From positions 186,001-250,000 of the forward strand of contig CAZTXB010000001.1 in NCBI GenBank assembly GCA_964617955.1: a stretch of DNA of 64,000 bases, in the 5' to 3' direction. The notes beneath the pieces were generated by a model. It was not told where the DNA came from and searched no databases. It was given only the letters and a program-made list of their open reading frames with translations. Shown here in pieces: positions 9,698 to 18,341 of the stretch (the stretch's first letter is position 1; each line of letters opens with the position of its first letter). Origin of the DNA: JABWCE01 sp964617955. GTDB lineage: Bacteria > Bacteroidota > Bacteroidia > NS11-12g > UBA9320. The position numbers were made by a program, and so were the translations under genes.

Positions 9698-9813
9698 AAT
9701 GGCCTAACGTATTTTTTAAATTAATATTTTTTGAAATGATTTCCGGCAAATGGTCGGCCTGATGCAGCTATTCAAGTAATGGGCAACAGTTATTTAGTTT
9801 TTTTTCAAATAGC

Positions 9814-10755
9814 TTACATTGGCGCCATGCTCTTGTGTTCACTTAGAAACCTTTCCGCGTCCAGGGCCGCCATACAACCGCTTCCGGCAGCCGTCACAGC
9901 CTGACGATAAATTTTGTCCTGTGCGTCGCCGCAGGCAAAAACTCCTTTAATGTTGGTTTTGCTGCTACCGGCTTTAGTGATGAGATAACCTTGCTCATCC
10001 ATGTCGAGGTAATTTTTAAAAATTTCGGTATTAGGAGTATGACCAATGGCTACAAAAAAACCTGAAATGGCTATTTCCCGTCTTTCTCCGGTTTGGTTGT
10101 TCACAACCCTTACGCCATCAACCCCATTTTCGCCTAATACTTCATCGGTTTCACTGTGATAGAGTATTTCTATATTCGGGGTATTTTCAACCCGGTGTTG
10201 CATGGCCTTCGAAGCCCGCATCTCTCCCCTGCGAACAATCATATATACTTTGGTACAGATTTTTGACAAATAAGAGGCCTCTTCAGCTGCTGTGTCTCCT
10301 GCACCTACTATGGCTACATCTTTACCCCTGTAAAAAAAACCGTCGCATACCGCACAGGCCGAAACCCCGGAGCCATTTAGTCTTTGCTCGGAAGGAATAC
10401 CCAGCCATTTGGCAGAGGCACCTGTGGCTATAATTACAACCTCTGCCTCAATTTCATGACTTTCGTCGATGGTCACCTTATGCGGATATCCTGAAAAGTC
10501 GACCGAAGTGGCCATCCCATACCTAATATCGGTACCCAGTCGCTCAGCTTGCTTCTTAAAAAGTTCCATCATTTCAGGCCCTTGTATACCATCGGGATAA
10601 CCCGGATAGTTTTCTACCTCTGTTGTAATGGTAAGCTGTCCACCTGGCTGTAAACCTTCATACATCACCGGCTTCATGTCGGCTCTTGCAGCATAGATCG
10701 CAGCAGTATAACCGGCAGGACCTGATCCTATAATCAAACATTCTATTTTTTCCAT
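9814..10755 (-). CDS. trxB: Thioredoxin reductase
   Basis: A 313-residue NADPH-dependent flavoenzyme that reduces thioredoxin. The FAD site is GSGPAGYTAAIYAARA at residues 10-25. The redox-active disulphide is CAVC at 134-137, followed by the NADPH-binding GAGDTAAEEA near 150. The C-terminal FAD motif is GVFACGDAQD. Length and motif order are those of the low-molecular-weight bacterial enzyme. The gene has its own -7 box 13 bases before the ATG and is divergent from the haem operon, with 120 bases between them. Confidence 0.97.
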   Translation of the reverse strand: MEKIECLIIGSGPAGYTAAIYAARADMKPVMYEGLQPGGQLTITTEVENYPGYPDGIQGPEMMELFKKQAERLGTDIRYGMATSVDFSGYPHKVTIDESHEIEAEVVIIATGASAKWLGIPSEQRLNGSGVSACAVCDGFFYRGKDVAIVGAGDTAAEEASYLSKICTKVYMIVRRGEMRASKAMQHRVENTPNIEILYHSETDEVLGENGVDGVRVVNNQTGERREIAISGFFVAIGHTPNTEIFKNYLDMDEQGYLITKAGSSKTNIKGVFACGDAQDKIYRQAVTAAGSGCMAALDAERFLSEHKSMAPM

Positions 10756-10768
10756 AATTCTATCTGTA

Positions 10769-10776
10769 CAAAAGTA
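10769..10776 (-). promoter_or_regulatory. -7 box of trxB
   Basis: Read on the minus strand the bases are TACTTTTG, matching TAnnTTTG, and lie 13 bases before the trxB ATG. No good -33 TTG is present at the expected spacing. Confidence 0.5.
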
Positions 10777-10834
10777 ATTCTATTCATGTAACGCTAAAGC
10801 ATGGCATTCTGTTTATAAAAAAATGAATTTATTA

Positions 10835-10865
10835 TTTGGAATTAGTCTAAATAAAAATAATTTTG
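10835..10865 (+). promoter_or_regulatory. Perfect promoter of the haem/iron operon
   Basis: TTTG at 10835-10838, exactly 19 bases, then TAATTTTG at 10858-10865: a full match to TTTG-N19-TAnnTTTG. Only 10 bases separate it from the ATG at 10876, so the leader must be very short. Confidence 0.85.
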
Positions 10866-10875
10866 CGGCCGATTT

Positions 10876-13089
10876 ATGAAGAGAATCTTCCAAGCTCCTT
10901 TTTTACTGGCTATGCTCTTTGCCTTGACTTCCTCTATGGCACAAAATCATGACAGTACTGTTACGCATGTGCTAAAGCCTATTCAAGTTAATGCCCGAAC
11001 CCTAAAGACAGCTATTGACAGATTGCCCGAAATGGAGGGTACCATTCTTTATGCCGGCAAAAAAAATGAAATCATTAGAGTTTCAAATTTAGACGCTGAC
11101 CTGTCCACAAACAATTCAAGACAAATTTTTTCGAAAGTTCCCGGTATTAGCATCTGGGAAAACGACGGATCAGGCATACAAACCGGAATCGCAGCAAGAG
11201 GACTGAGTCCAAACCGTTCCTGGGAGTTTAATGTCAGGCAAAATGGATATGAAATCAGTTCGGATGTATTTGGATATCCTGAAACCTATTTCACCCCACC
11301 ATCTGAAGCCGTCGAAAGAATCGATTTGGTAAGAGGGGCTGCCTCCCTTCAATTTGGACCACAATTCGGGGGTCTGCTCAACTATCACATCAAAAAAGGA
11401 CCAGGCAACAAAGCCATAGCAGTCGAATCGCAACAAACCGCTGGATCCTATGGCTTGTTTAATTCTTTTAATGCGATTGGTGGAACCGTCAAGCGTTTGA
11501 GCTATTACACCTATTTTCACAACAGATCGGCTGATGGATGGCGTCAATATAGCCGCTACCGAACAAGTACCGGTTACGCCTCTCTTCAATACGCCATTTC
11601 AAAAAAATTAAATCTCGGTCTGGAATACACCGCCATGAACTATCAAAGTCAACAGCCTGGTGGCCTCACCGACCAGGATTTCCTTTCCGATCCACAATCC
11701 TCATCCCGAGCGAGAAATTGGTTCAGCGCGCCATGGAATATTGGCTCGCTTTCATTAAATTACAATTACAATGCGCATACCACGCTTTCTGTCAAAATTT
11801 TCGGTACTTCAGCTCAAAGGAACAGCGTGGGGTATACCAAACCTATTCAAATAGCTGACAGCATCAATTTAAATTCAGGCACCTACAATAACCGTCAGGT
11901 TGATAAAGATGGATATCAAAATATTGGAACCGAGGTCAGATTTTTGAAAAAATACAGATTATTAAAAAATATAAGCGCACTGGCTGCGGGAATAAGACTT
12001 TATAAAGGACATACACTGAGACTGCAAAGTGGAATAGGGAGCACAGGCAGTGATATGGATTTTAGAATTGCTGCAAAGTCGACAGGTAAAGACTATGCAA
12101 AAGAATTGAGCTTTACCACCTCAAATATGGCACTTTTCGCTGAAAACATGTTCAAATTGAGCCCGCGCTTTAGTATAACTCCCGGCCTGAGGTTGGAGAT
12201 CTTGAACTCCGGAATTTCCGGGTATATCAATCCGCTTAATGCCGGCAAAATAGAGCCCAATACCATCAAACGCAAACTGCTGTTGCTTGGTATCGGAAGT
12301 GAGTACAAAGTTTCCGACCACTCCAATATATATTTTAATTTCAGCCAGGCCTACAGGCCGGTGACCTTTTCCGAACTTTCACCGTCGGCCACAACCGATG
12401 TCATAGACCCCAACCTAAAAGATGCCAGAGGCTATAATTTGGATTTTGGCTATAGGGGAAAAATAAAGGATTTTGTTAATTTTGATGTAGGCGGTTTTTA
12501 TTTGCTTTACAACAACAGAATAGGCAGTTTAATGCAGAACAATGCTGTTTTCAAGACCAATATTGGCAATTCGGAAAGCAAAGGAATAGAAGCCTTAATA
12601 GAATTCGACCCCATACTCATGCTAACAAAAAATTCTAAAATCGGAAATGTGAGGGTTTTTGCCTCCGTGGCCTATGTAGATGCCAAATATACCCAATGGA
12701 ATAATCCTGCTATTGCCAATGACCCCTTGACGTCGATTGAAGGAAAGCGAGTAGAAAATGCACCAAAAAACATTGAACGGTACGGCCTCAATTATATGTA
12801 CAAGCACCTATCCATTTCATTTCAGTACAATAAAACAGGATCGGTTTATACCGATGCCGCCAACACTGAAAAGGCCAATACTGCATCTACCATTGGAAAA
12901 CTGCCTGCCTATACGGTACTTGACTTATCGGCTACTTACGTGTTCAATGAAAAATATAACCTGAAAGCGGGCATCGATAATATGGCAAATGAGGCATACT
13001 CAACCCGAAGAGCAGGCGGATACCCGGGACCCGGCCTTCTGCCTTCAAATGGAAGAACCTGGTTTTTGGGCTTTGGATTAAAACTTTAA
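10876..13089 (+). CDS. FecA-like TonB-dependent receptor
   Basis: A 737-residue outer-membrane receptor. A signal peptide (1-22, ending SMA-QN) leads directly into the plug domain (about 70-170), with no regulatory Ig domain. The plug has IFSKVPGISIWENDG, GIAARGLSP and ERIDLVRGAASLQFGPQFGG. The long plug with the GLSPNRSWE segment resembles the ferric-dicitrate receptor (FecA) branch. The barrel ends in FGLKL with no tail. It is the first gene of a four-gene operon with two HmuY-like proteins and a second receptor, so ferric iron or haem is the likely cargo; the precise ligand is inference. No ABC permease is in the operon. Confidence 0.9.
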   Translation: MKRIFQAPFLLAMLFALTSSMAQNHDSTVTHVLKPIQVNARTLKTAIDRLPEMEGTILYAGKKNEIIRVSNLDADLSTNNSRQIFSKVPGISIWENDGSGIQTGIAARGLSPNRSWEFNVRQNGYEISSDVFGYPETYFTPPSEAVERIDLVRGAASLQFGPQFGGLLNYHIKKGPGNKAIAVESQQTAGSYGLFNSFNAIGGTVKRLSYYTYFHNRSADGWRQYSRYRTSTGYASLQYAISKKLNLGLEYTAMNYQSQQPGGLTDQDFLSDPQSSSRARNWFSAPWNIGSLSLNYNYNAHTTLSVKIFGTSAQRNSVGYTKPIQIADSINLNSGTYNNRQVDKDGYQNIGTEVRFLKKYRLLKNISALAAGIRLYKGHTLRLQSGIGSTGSDMDFRIAAKSTGKDYAKELSFTTSNMALFAENMFKLSPRFSITPGLRLEILNSGISGYINPLNAGKIEPNTIKRKLLLLGIGSEYKVSDHSNIYFNFSQAYRPVTFSELSPSATTDVIDPNLKDARGYNLDFGYRGKIKDFVNFDVGGFYLLYNNRIGSLMQNNAVFKTNIGNSESKGIEALIEFDPILMLTKNSKIGNVRVFASVAYVDAKYTQWNNPAIANDPLTSIEGKRVENAPKNIERYGLNYMYKHLSISFQYNKTGSVYTDAANTEKANTASTIGKLPAYTVLDLSATYVFNEKYNLKAGIDNMANEAYSTRRAGGYPGPGLLPSNGRTWFLGFGLKL

Positions 13090-13103
13090 ACACACTATAT
13101 AAA

Positions 13104-14300
13104 ATGAAAAAATCAATATTCACCTTACTTTTTAGTACTTTTCTAATCTCAGCATTTGCTCAAATGGCCGATTCCGTGAGCACCAAAGGCGGAAACGCCA
13201 ACGATGTGTATTACAGTTTTGCAAACGGCATTGTAAAATCCGAACCCAATTCAAATTGGGACCTGGCTTTTGAGATTTCAGGTTTCAGTGCCAGCATTCT
13301 AGTGAACCACTCCAAAGGTTGCGAACTTTGGCAGTCTTCATTCGCTTACACAAACTGGTCGGGTTTTGACACAGCCTCCAAAGCGGGTTGGAAGAAAATG
13401 TACAACAGTCCGTTTCGTTGGTCGCTCGGCGCTTTCAACCTTCACACCGACAATAATTTTGACCTCGGATGGGGAACTTACAATCCCGCTAACCACATCG
13501 TTGCCGGCGACAGCGTATTCCTTTTGAAACTGAGTAATGGTACTTTTAAAAAAATTAGCATCCTTAGTTTAACTGGCGGAGTTTATACTTTTAAGTATGC
13601 CAACATCGACGGAAGCAACGAAAAGACAGCGGCTATAGACAAGGCAAGTTTTAAAAATAAAAATTTCGGATATTATTCCTTCACCACCGAATCCAGCCTC
13701 GACAGAGAACCTCTGACCTCAGACTGGGACATTGTTTTTACAAAATATGTCGATTTTATCCCTACCGCCTATGCCGTTGGAGGCGTATGGAGTAACAAGG
13801 GGGCCTTAACGGCTGAAGCGCGAAACACGCCTTTGAGCACAAAAGATTTCAGTCCATATCGATTTTCTGATAGCAATTCAGTCATAGGATACGACTGGAA
13901 AACATACAATGCCAGTTTAAACCGGTATGACATCACTCAAAATCTCGTTTATTTTGTAAAAACGGCCTCCGGAAACTATTGGAAAATCTATTTCACAGCC
14001 TACAAAGGCAGTTCATTTGGCACGTATTACTTTAAGAAAGAAGCCCTTTCTGCTTCTCTCAGGTATCTGAGTTTATCCGGAAGCAAGATTTATCCCAACC
14101 CATGCTCCGACGAAGTTCATATTGAATTAGAGGATGGCCAAAGGCTTACACACTATGCGGTAAGCGACATGCAGGGAAGAGTGGTATTGACAGGATTTGA
14201 TAACAATTTTTCTATGGCTTATCTAAAAAACGGCCTTTACAATCTCACCCTTTATACTTCGTCGGGAAGTCAAAACATAAAATTGGTCAAGTCCAATTGA
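13104..14300 (+). CDS. HmuY-like haem-binding protein with T9SS tail
   Basis: A 398-residue exported protein with signal peptide (1-19) and a C-terminal T9SS type A domain (about 325-398, with IYPNPCSDEVHIELEDG and LKNGLYNLTLY). Between them are HmuY-type features: NWDLAFEISGF near residue 52, a second SDWDIVFTKY near 210, and IGYDWKTYN followed by LVYFVKTASGNYWKIYFTAY near 275-305. In known HmuY proteins the module takes haem from host proteins and passes it to a TonB receptor; haem-ligand residues cannot be assigned here. It follows the FecA-like gene by 14 bases. The lipoprotein at 16555 has the same motif order but a lipid anchor, so the operon makes one T9SS-exported and one lipid-anchored version. 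Confidence 0.83.
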   Translation: MKKSIFTLLFSTFLISAFAQMADSVSTKGGNANDVYYSFANGIVKSEPNSNWDLAFEISGFSASILVNHSKGCELWQSSFAYTNWSGFDTASKAGWKKMYNSPFRWSLGAFNLHTDNNFDLGWGTYNPANHIVAGDSVFLLKLSNGTFKKISILSLTGGVYTFKYANIDGSNEKTAAIDKASFKNKNFGYYSFTTESSLDREPLTSDWDIVFTKYVDFIPTAYAVGGVWSNKGALTAEARNTPLSTKDFSPYRFSDSNSVIGYDWKTYNASLNRYDITQNLVYFVKTASGNYWKIYFTAYKGSSFGTYYFKKEALSASLRYLSLSGSKIYPNPCSDEVHIELEDGQRLTHYAVSDMQGRVVLTGFDNNFSMAYLKNGLYNLTLYTSSGSQNIKLVKSN

Positions 14301-14317
14301 TATAAGAGCATAATCAT

Positions 14318-16558
14318 TTGAAGACCCTAACCGGAACAAAGCCATTCACATTTTCAAAATACCTGATTTTGGGAGTGTGTCTGGCTTTGTACTTTTGTAA
14401 TGCGGGCTTTGCACAGATAAAGGTCAAAATTTTGGATGCCGATGACGCATCACCGCTCAGCAATGTACCGGTTAAATGGCATTACCTCCAAAGCGGATCC
14501 ATGCATTTAGCGCATTCAAATCAGCAAGGAGAACTGAATTTTGAAGAAAGTCCAACCGCTCTATGTGTCTCAATTTCTCTATTGGGTTTTGAGACAAAAA
14601 GCGATACCATAAAGCAGTCCGGGACCTATACGATTTGTCTAAAACCGGATTTGAAATATCTCCCTGAGGCGGTGGTAACCGATCAGTATTCAGCCACCAA
14701 TGCCGCTAAATCCATTAACAAGGTCGTGGTCATCGACTCCAAAAAAATAAAAGATATGGCCGCGAATAATCTCACTGACGTCTTGAGCAATCAATTGAAT
14801 GTCAAACTTGGTCAGGACAATTTACTTGGCAGCAATCTTTCTTTGATGGGAATTTCCGGTCAGAATGTCAAAATTTTAATGGATGGGGTTCCTCTTATAG
14901 GAAGGCAAAATGGCAATATCGACCTGAGTCAGATCAACCTGAACGATATAGACAGAATTGAAATTATTGAAGGCCCACTCTCGGTTGCCTATGGAACGAA
15001 TGCTCTGGCTGGTGCCATAAACATCATTACGAAAAAAAGGCAGGTCAATAAAGTAAATCTCAACCTGAGCACCTATAATGAAACGGTAGGTCGTTTTAAT
15101 AACACCGCTAATCTGGGCCTGCGCAAAAGCAATGGCGTTTACCTTTTTTCAGTCGGACGAAATTATTTCGACGGATGGTCATCTGTAAAATATGAAAGAT
15201 TCCAGGAATGGAAACCAAAAGAACAATACTTTGGGAGAATGCAATACCTCCGTAAAGTTGGCAAGATTGAATTGAACATCCGTTCGGAGTACTTCAACGA
15301 AAAATTGACCAACAAAGGGGTACCAAGAGAGCCTTACCGGGAAACAGCTTTTGACGAATATTATTACACCCGACGTTGGGATAATTCTATAACCGCCAAT
15401 TCAAAACTTCCTAAAAACAGGTTTCTTAATCTGATCGTGGCTTATAACGTTTATGCCAGGACCAAAAACCGCTATTTATTTAACCGCGTGACTTTGAACA
15501 AAACCCTCGTACCAGAAGCAAATGAACAAGATACGTCCCAATTCAGAGCCATGGTATTAAGAGGAACCTATACCAAATCGCTGTTAAACGCCAAATTAAA
15601 TTATCAGGTAGGTTATGATATCAATAGTGAACTAGGCTATGGCAGAAAATTAGCAAATAAAGAGGTGAGTCTGAGCGATTACGCCGCATTTTTAAGCATG
15701 GAGTACAGTCCCAAACCCAACTGGCAGCTTAAGCCCGGTTTTAGATACTCCATAAACACCTCCTACAAAACAGTTCCATTGCCTAGCTTTAATATTAAAT
15801 GGAGCAATGCCTCGAACATGATCTTGAGGAGCTCTTACTCCAGAGGTTTCAGAGCGCCGGATTTAAAAGAACTCTACCTGCTGTTTGTGGATGTTAACCA
15901 CAACATCACAGGAAATCCGGATTTGAGAGCAGAAAAGTCAAATAATTACCAATTCTCCATTTCGAAGAAACTGATTCGCAAAGGTTATTTTGTACAACCC
16001 GAACTCTCCATGGTTTACAACCAAATTAGCGACCGCATCGTGCTCACCTACATCAAGGACATCAATTATACGTATTCAAACCTGGATCAATTCAGAGCGT
16101 TTACACTTAATACCATCTGTGGGTTCAATTTTTCACATTTAAGCGGAAATGTCGGCTTTTCAAATAATCTTATGTCTACTGCGAAATCCAATTTTTCAAA
16201 TCCGGTTAATTCATCGGAATTCAATGGCAATCTGAACTACTTTCATAAAAAAAGTGGGATAAATTTCGCATTTTTTATCAAAGTCAATAGCCCTTCCCTA
16301 TCGTTTTTAAAAGACGATTTCGGCGATGTAAAAAGCTCCAGAGTACCTTCTTATACCTGGTCAGACCTTACCCTCTCCAAAACTTTTTTTAAAAAGAGCT
16401 GGCAGCTTGGTTTAGGTGCAAAAAACATTTTCGATGTTACCACCCTCCAGGCCAGCGGCAATGTTGCTGGTGTACATAATGGCGGCGGCAATCAATTACA
16501 AATGGGAATGGGCCGTTTGTTCTTTATTAAACTCGAATATAACTTTGTAAAAATATGA
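14318..16558 (+). CDS. HmuR-like TonB-dependent receptor
   Basis: A 746-residue outer-membrane receptor. The start is a TTG at 14318: a stop codon lies five codons upstream in frame and no ATG precedes the hydrophobic signal segment (residues 14-33, ending GFA-QI). A carboxypeptidase-regulatory-like domain (about 34-120) precedes the plug (about 130-240), which has LGQDNLLGSNLSLMGISGQ, ILMDGVPLIGRQNG and the closing IEIIEGPLSVAYGTNALAGA. The barrel ends in KLEYNFVKI. It lies 17 bases behind one HmuY-like gene and overlaps the next by four bases (ATGA), the arrangement expected for a haem receptor with its haem-binding partners. Confidence 0.9.
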   Translation: MKTLTGTKPFTFSKYLILGVCLALYFCNAGFAQIKVKILDADDASPLSNVPVKWHYLQSGSMHLAHSNQQGELNFEESPTALCVSISLLGFETKSDTIKQSGTYTICLKPDLKYLPEAVVTDQYSATNAAKSINKVVVIDSKKIKDMAANNLTDVLSNQLNVKLGQDNLLGSNLSLMGISGQNVKILMDGVPLIGRQNGNIDLSQINLNDIDRIEIIEGPLSVAYGTNALAGAINIITKKRQVNKVNLNLSTYNETVGRFNNTANLGLRKSNGVYLFSVGRNYFDGWSSVKYERFQEWKPKEQYFGRMQYLRKVGKIELNIRSEYFNEKLTNKGVPREPYRETAFDEYYYTRRWDNSITANSKLPKNRFLNLIVAYNVYARTKNRYLFNRVTLNKTLVPEANEQDTSQFRAMVLRGTYTKSLLNAKLNYQVGYDINSELGYGRKLANKEVSLSDYAAFLSMEYSPKPNWQLKPGFRYSINTSYKTVPLPSFNIKWSNASNMILRSSYSRGFRAPDLKELYLLFVDVNHNITGNPDLRAEKSNNYQFSISKKLIRKGYFVQPELSMVYNQISDRIVLTYIKDINYTYSNLDQFRAFTLNTICGFNFSHLSGNVGFSNNLMSTAKSNFSNPVNSSEFNGNLNYFHKKSGINFAFFIKVNSPSLSFLKDDFGDVKSSRVPSYTWSDLTLSKTFFKKSWQLGLGAKNIFDVTTLQASGNVAGVHNGGGNQLQMGMGRLFFIKLEYNFVKI

Positions 16559-17532
16559 AGCTACTCTTTCTAAGTACAGTTGCCTCCCTTGTTTTGTTTA
16601 GCTGTGAAAAGAAGGAAATCCCAATAAAGCCTTTTGATCGCGGCGGGGTGATAACGAATGTGGCGGCCATGGGAAATAATTACGCACAACATGTTTTTTT
16701 TAATCTGGACTCAAATAAAATTGTTGGAACCGTCCGTCGTATGGACTGGGATATAGCCTTCGATTGTTCAGAAAACACGCATATCATCTTATTAAACAAT
16801 GGTCGCGGTGTGTATGCTGCAGCAACCCTTAAAACCGATTTACAGGAGGTCAACGATACGGTTGGAATGAAATTTCAATGGGGCCAGCCTTCTTTGGATT
16901 TGGACAGCCTTGCTTTTGGAAAATGGTGGCTGGAATCTCCCAAGGTTTTTGTGCTTAACTTAGGTCTTGATGACCAGGGGTTGTCCTTGGGATTTATTAA
17001 GTGCATACCGGAGCTAACTGCTGATAAAAGTTTAAAAATTAAATGGTGCAGCCTCGATAAAACCAATTATCAAACTGCAGTGATCTCCAAAAATGATCAA
17101 TTTAACTTTAACTATTTCTCACTTTTGAATTCGAAACCCGTGAGTATTGAACCTGAAAAAAACTTGTGGGATTTATGGTTTACACAATATACTAAATTGG
17201 TTTACTCGAGTGATTTTAAAATATTTCAAAACTATCAATTAACAGGCGTACTCATTAACCCTTACAGTGTAAAGACAGCCCAGGAATTTAAAATCGCCTA
17301 CGAAGAAATTCTCAACCCCGATTTTGCGAAATATACCTTCAGCACTGTCAGAGACGGCATAGGATACGAATGGAAAACTTTTAGTTTTGCAACCAATGCC
17401 TATGTCGTAAATCCAAAGATGAACTACCTGATACAACTCCGAAGCGGCTTTAACTATAAGCTTCACTTTGTGGACTTTTACAATGAAAGCGGCGTTAAAG
17501 GCTATCCCAAGTTTGAATTTCAAAAACTCTAA
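16555..17532 (+). CDS. HmuY-like lipoprotein
   Basis: A 325-residue lipoprotein with lipobox LVLFSC and lipid-modified C17. It repeats the motif order of the T9SS protein at 13104: an early DWDIAFDCSEN near residue 63, LWDLWFTQY near 203, and IGYEWKTFSF followed by YLIQLRSGFNYKLHFVDFY near 270-310. There is no sorting tail. It should sit in the outer membrane and pass haem or a haem-like ligand to the receptor whose gene it overlaps by four bases. The residues after the cysteine (EKKE) are not a clear surface-export signal, so which face of the outer membrane it occupies is open. Last gene of the operon; I see no strong terminator behind it. Confidence 0.82.
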   Translation: MKLLFLSTVASLVLFSCEKKEIPIKPFDRGGVITNVAAMGNNYAQHVFFNLDSNKIVGTVRRMDWDIAFDCSENTHIILLNNGRGVYAAATLKTDLQEVNDTVGMKFQWGQPSLDLDSLAFGKWWLESPKVFVLNLGLDDQGLSLGFIKCIPELTADKSLKIKWCSLDKTNYQTAVISKNDQFNFNYFSLLNSKPVSIEPEKNLWDLWFTQYTKLVYSSDFKIFQNYQLTGVLINPYSVKTAQEFKIAYEEILNPDFAKYTFSTVRDGIGYEWKTFSFATNAYVVNPKMNYLIQLRSGFNYKLHFVDFYNESGVKGYPKFEFQKL

Positions 17533-17692
17533 GGCCATCCAAAAGAGCCAATGAGCGGGAGGGTAAAAAAACGCCTATTTCTTTTCAAGAGAACCGTTCA
17601 CGAGTAGTCCCTTCTCAGAAAAAAATTTCACATCCTTAAATGATTTACAGCTGAATTTTTAGCCCTTCTTAAACTGTGATGGATTTTTATCT

Positions 17693-18250
17693 CTACTCCA
17701 ACTTTTCATAGAGTTTTACTCTTTCAATCATTTCGTCGTATTGATAACCTAAGATCATGACTGCTTCAGTGCTGTCTTTTCTAAAAAAAGTGATCTTTTC
17801 TCTAAAGTTACCATCTTTATATTGTGCATCAAATATGAGTTCGGCATAGTCTCCTATGCCATTTCCTCCTAACATTCTCTGCTTTACGCCATAGTCATAC
17901 ATCTTCACAAAACCCAATCTTCCTTTTTTGTCCTGGGCCTTTTTATAAATCTCGATCCATTGCGGTATTGAAGTGACGCTTAAGGCGTCGGGATGCATGT
18001 GCTTATTGGCTCCGCTGTAATTTTGATTTTTCAGATTGCTGTAAAAATCGTTTGAGATAGCCACGGCTTCATTCAATATGATATCTTTTTGTGAGATTTT
18101 ATACTTTTTACCCTCTTTTTTGGGAAGATATTGCCGCCCTTCAACTTGGGTATCAGGTAAATCAACCGGCTGACTTTCAACTGAATTAACCTCCTTAGGA
18201 CTGCAGCCTACCGAAATAATAAAAATAAGTAAAGTCAGTCGCTTGAGCAT
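17693..18250 (-). CDS. Lipoprotein with DUF4019/DUF3887-like fold, unknown function
   Basis: A 185-residue lipoprotein with lipobox SVGC and modified C16. After a polar linker, residues 65-180 form a single small alpha+beta domain that begins with a helix (AVAISNDFYSNLKNQNYSGANKHM) and continues in strands, like NTF2-type DUF4019/DUF3887 domains. This fold assignment is tentative. Convergent with the haem operon and divergent from the cyclase gene. No function can be assigned. Confidence 0.75.
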   Translation of the reverse strand: MLKRLTLLIFIISVGCSPKEVNSVESQPVDLPDTQVEGRQYLPKKEGKKYKISQKDIILNEAVAISNDFYSNLKNQNYSGANKHMHPDALSVTSIPQWIEIYKKAQDKKGRLGFVKMYDYGVKQRMLGGNGIGDYAELIFDAQYKDGNFREKITFFRKDSTEAVMILGYQYDEMIERVKLYEKLE

Positions 18251-18319
18251 GTTATGCGTTTCAAATCACAAGAATAAGGTTTTATGCTTATTTTTTCGTT
18301 AAGCTATTAAAAAATGGCT

Positions 18320-18327
18320 TATGTTTG
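18320..18327 (+). promoter_or_regulatory. -7 box that decides the cyclase start
   Basis: TATGTTTG matches TAnnTTTG and overlaps the upstream ATG at 18321. If the box is used, transcription starts near 18332 and the first usable start is the ATG at 18342, 14 bases behind the box. No -33 TTG is at the expected place. Confidence 0.45.
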
Positions 18328-18341
18328 GTCTCAAGTTGACC

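Noticed and set aside
18321..18341. Upstream ATG for cyclase 1
   Set aside because: It overlaps the TATGTTTG -7 box, and the ATG at 18342 opens a cleaner signal peptide.
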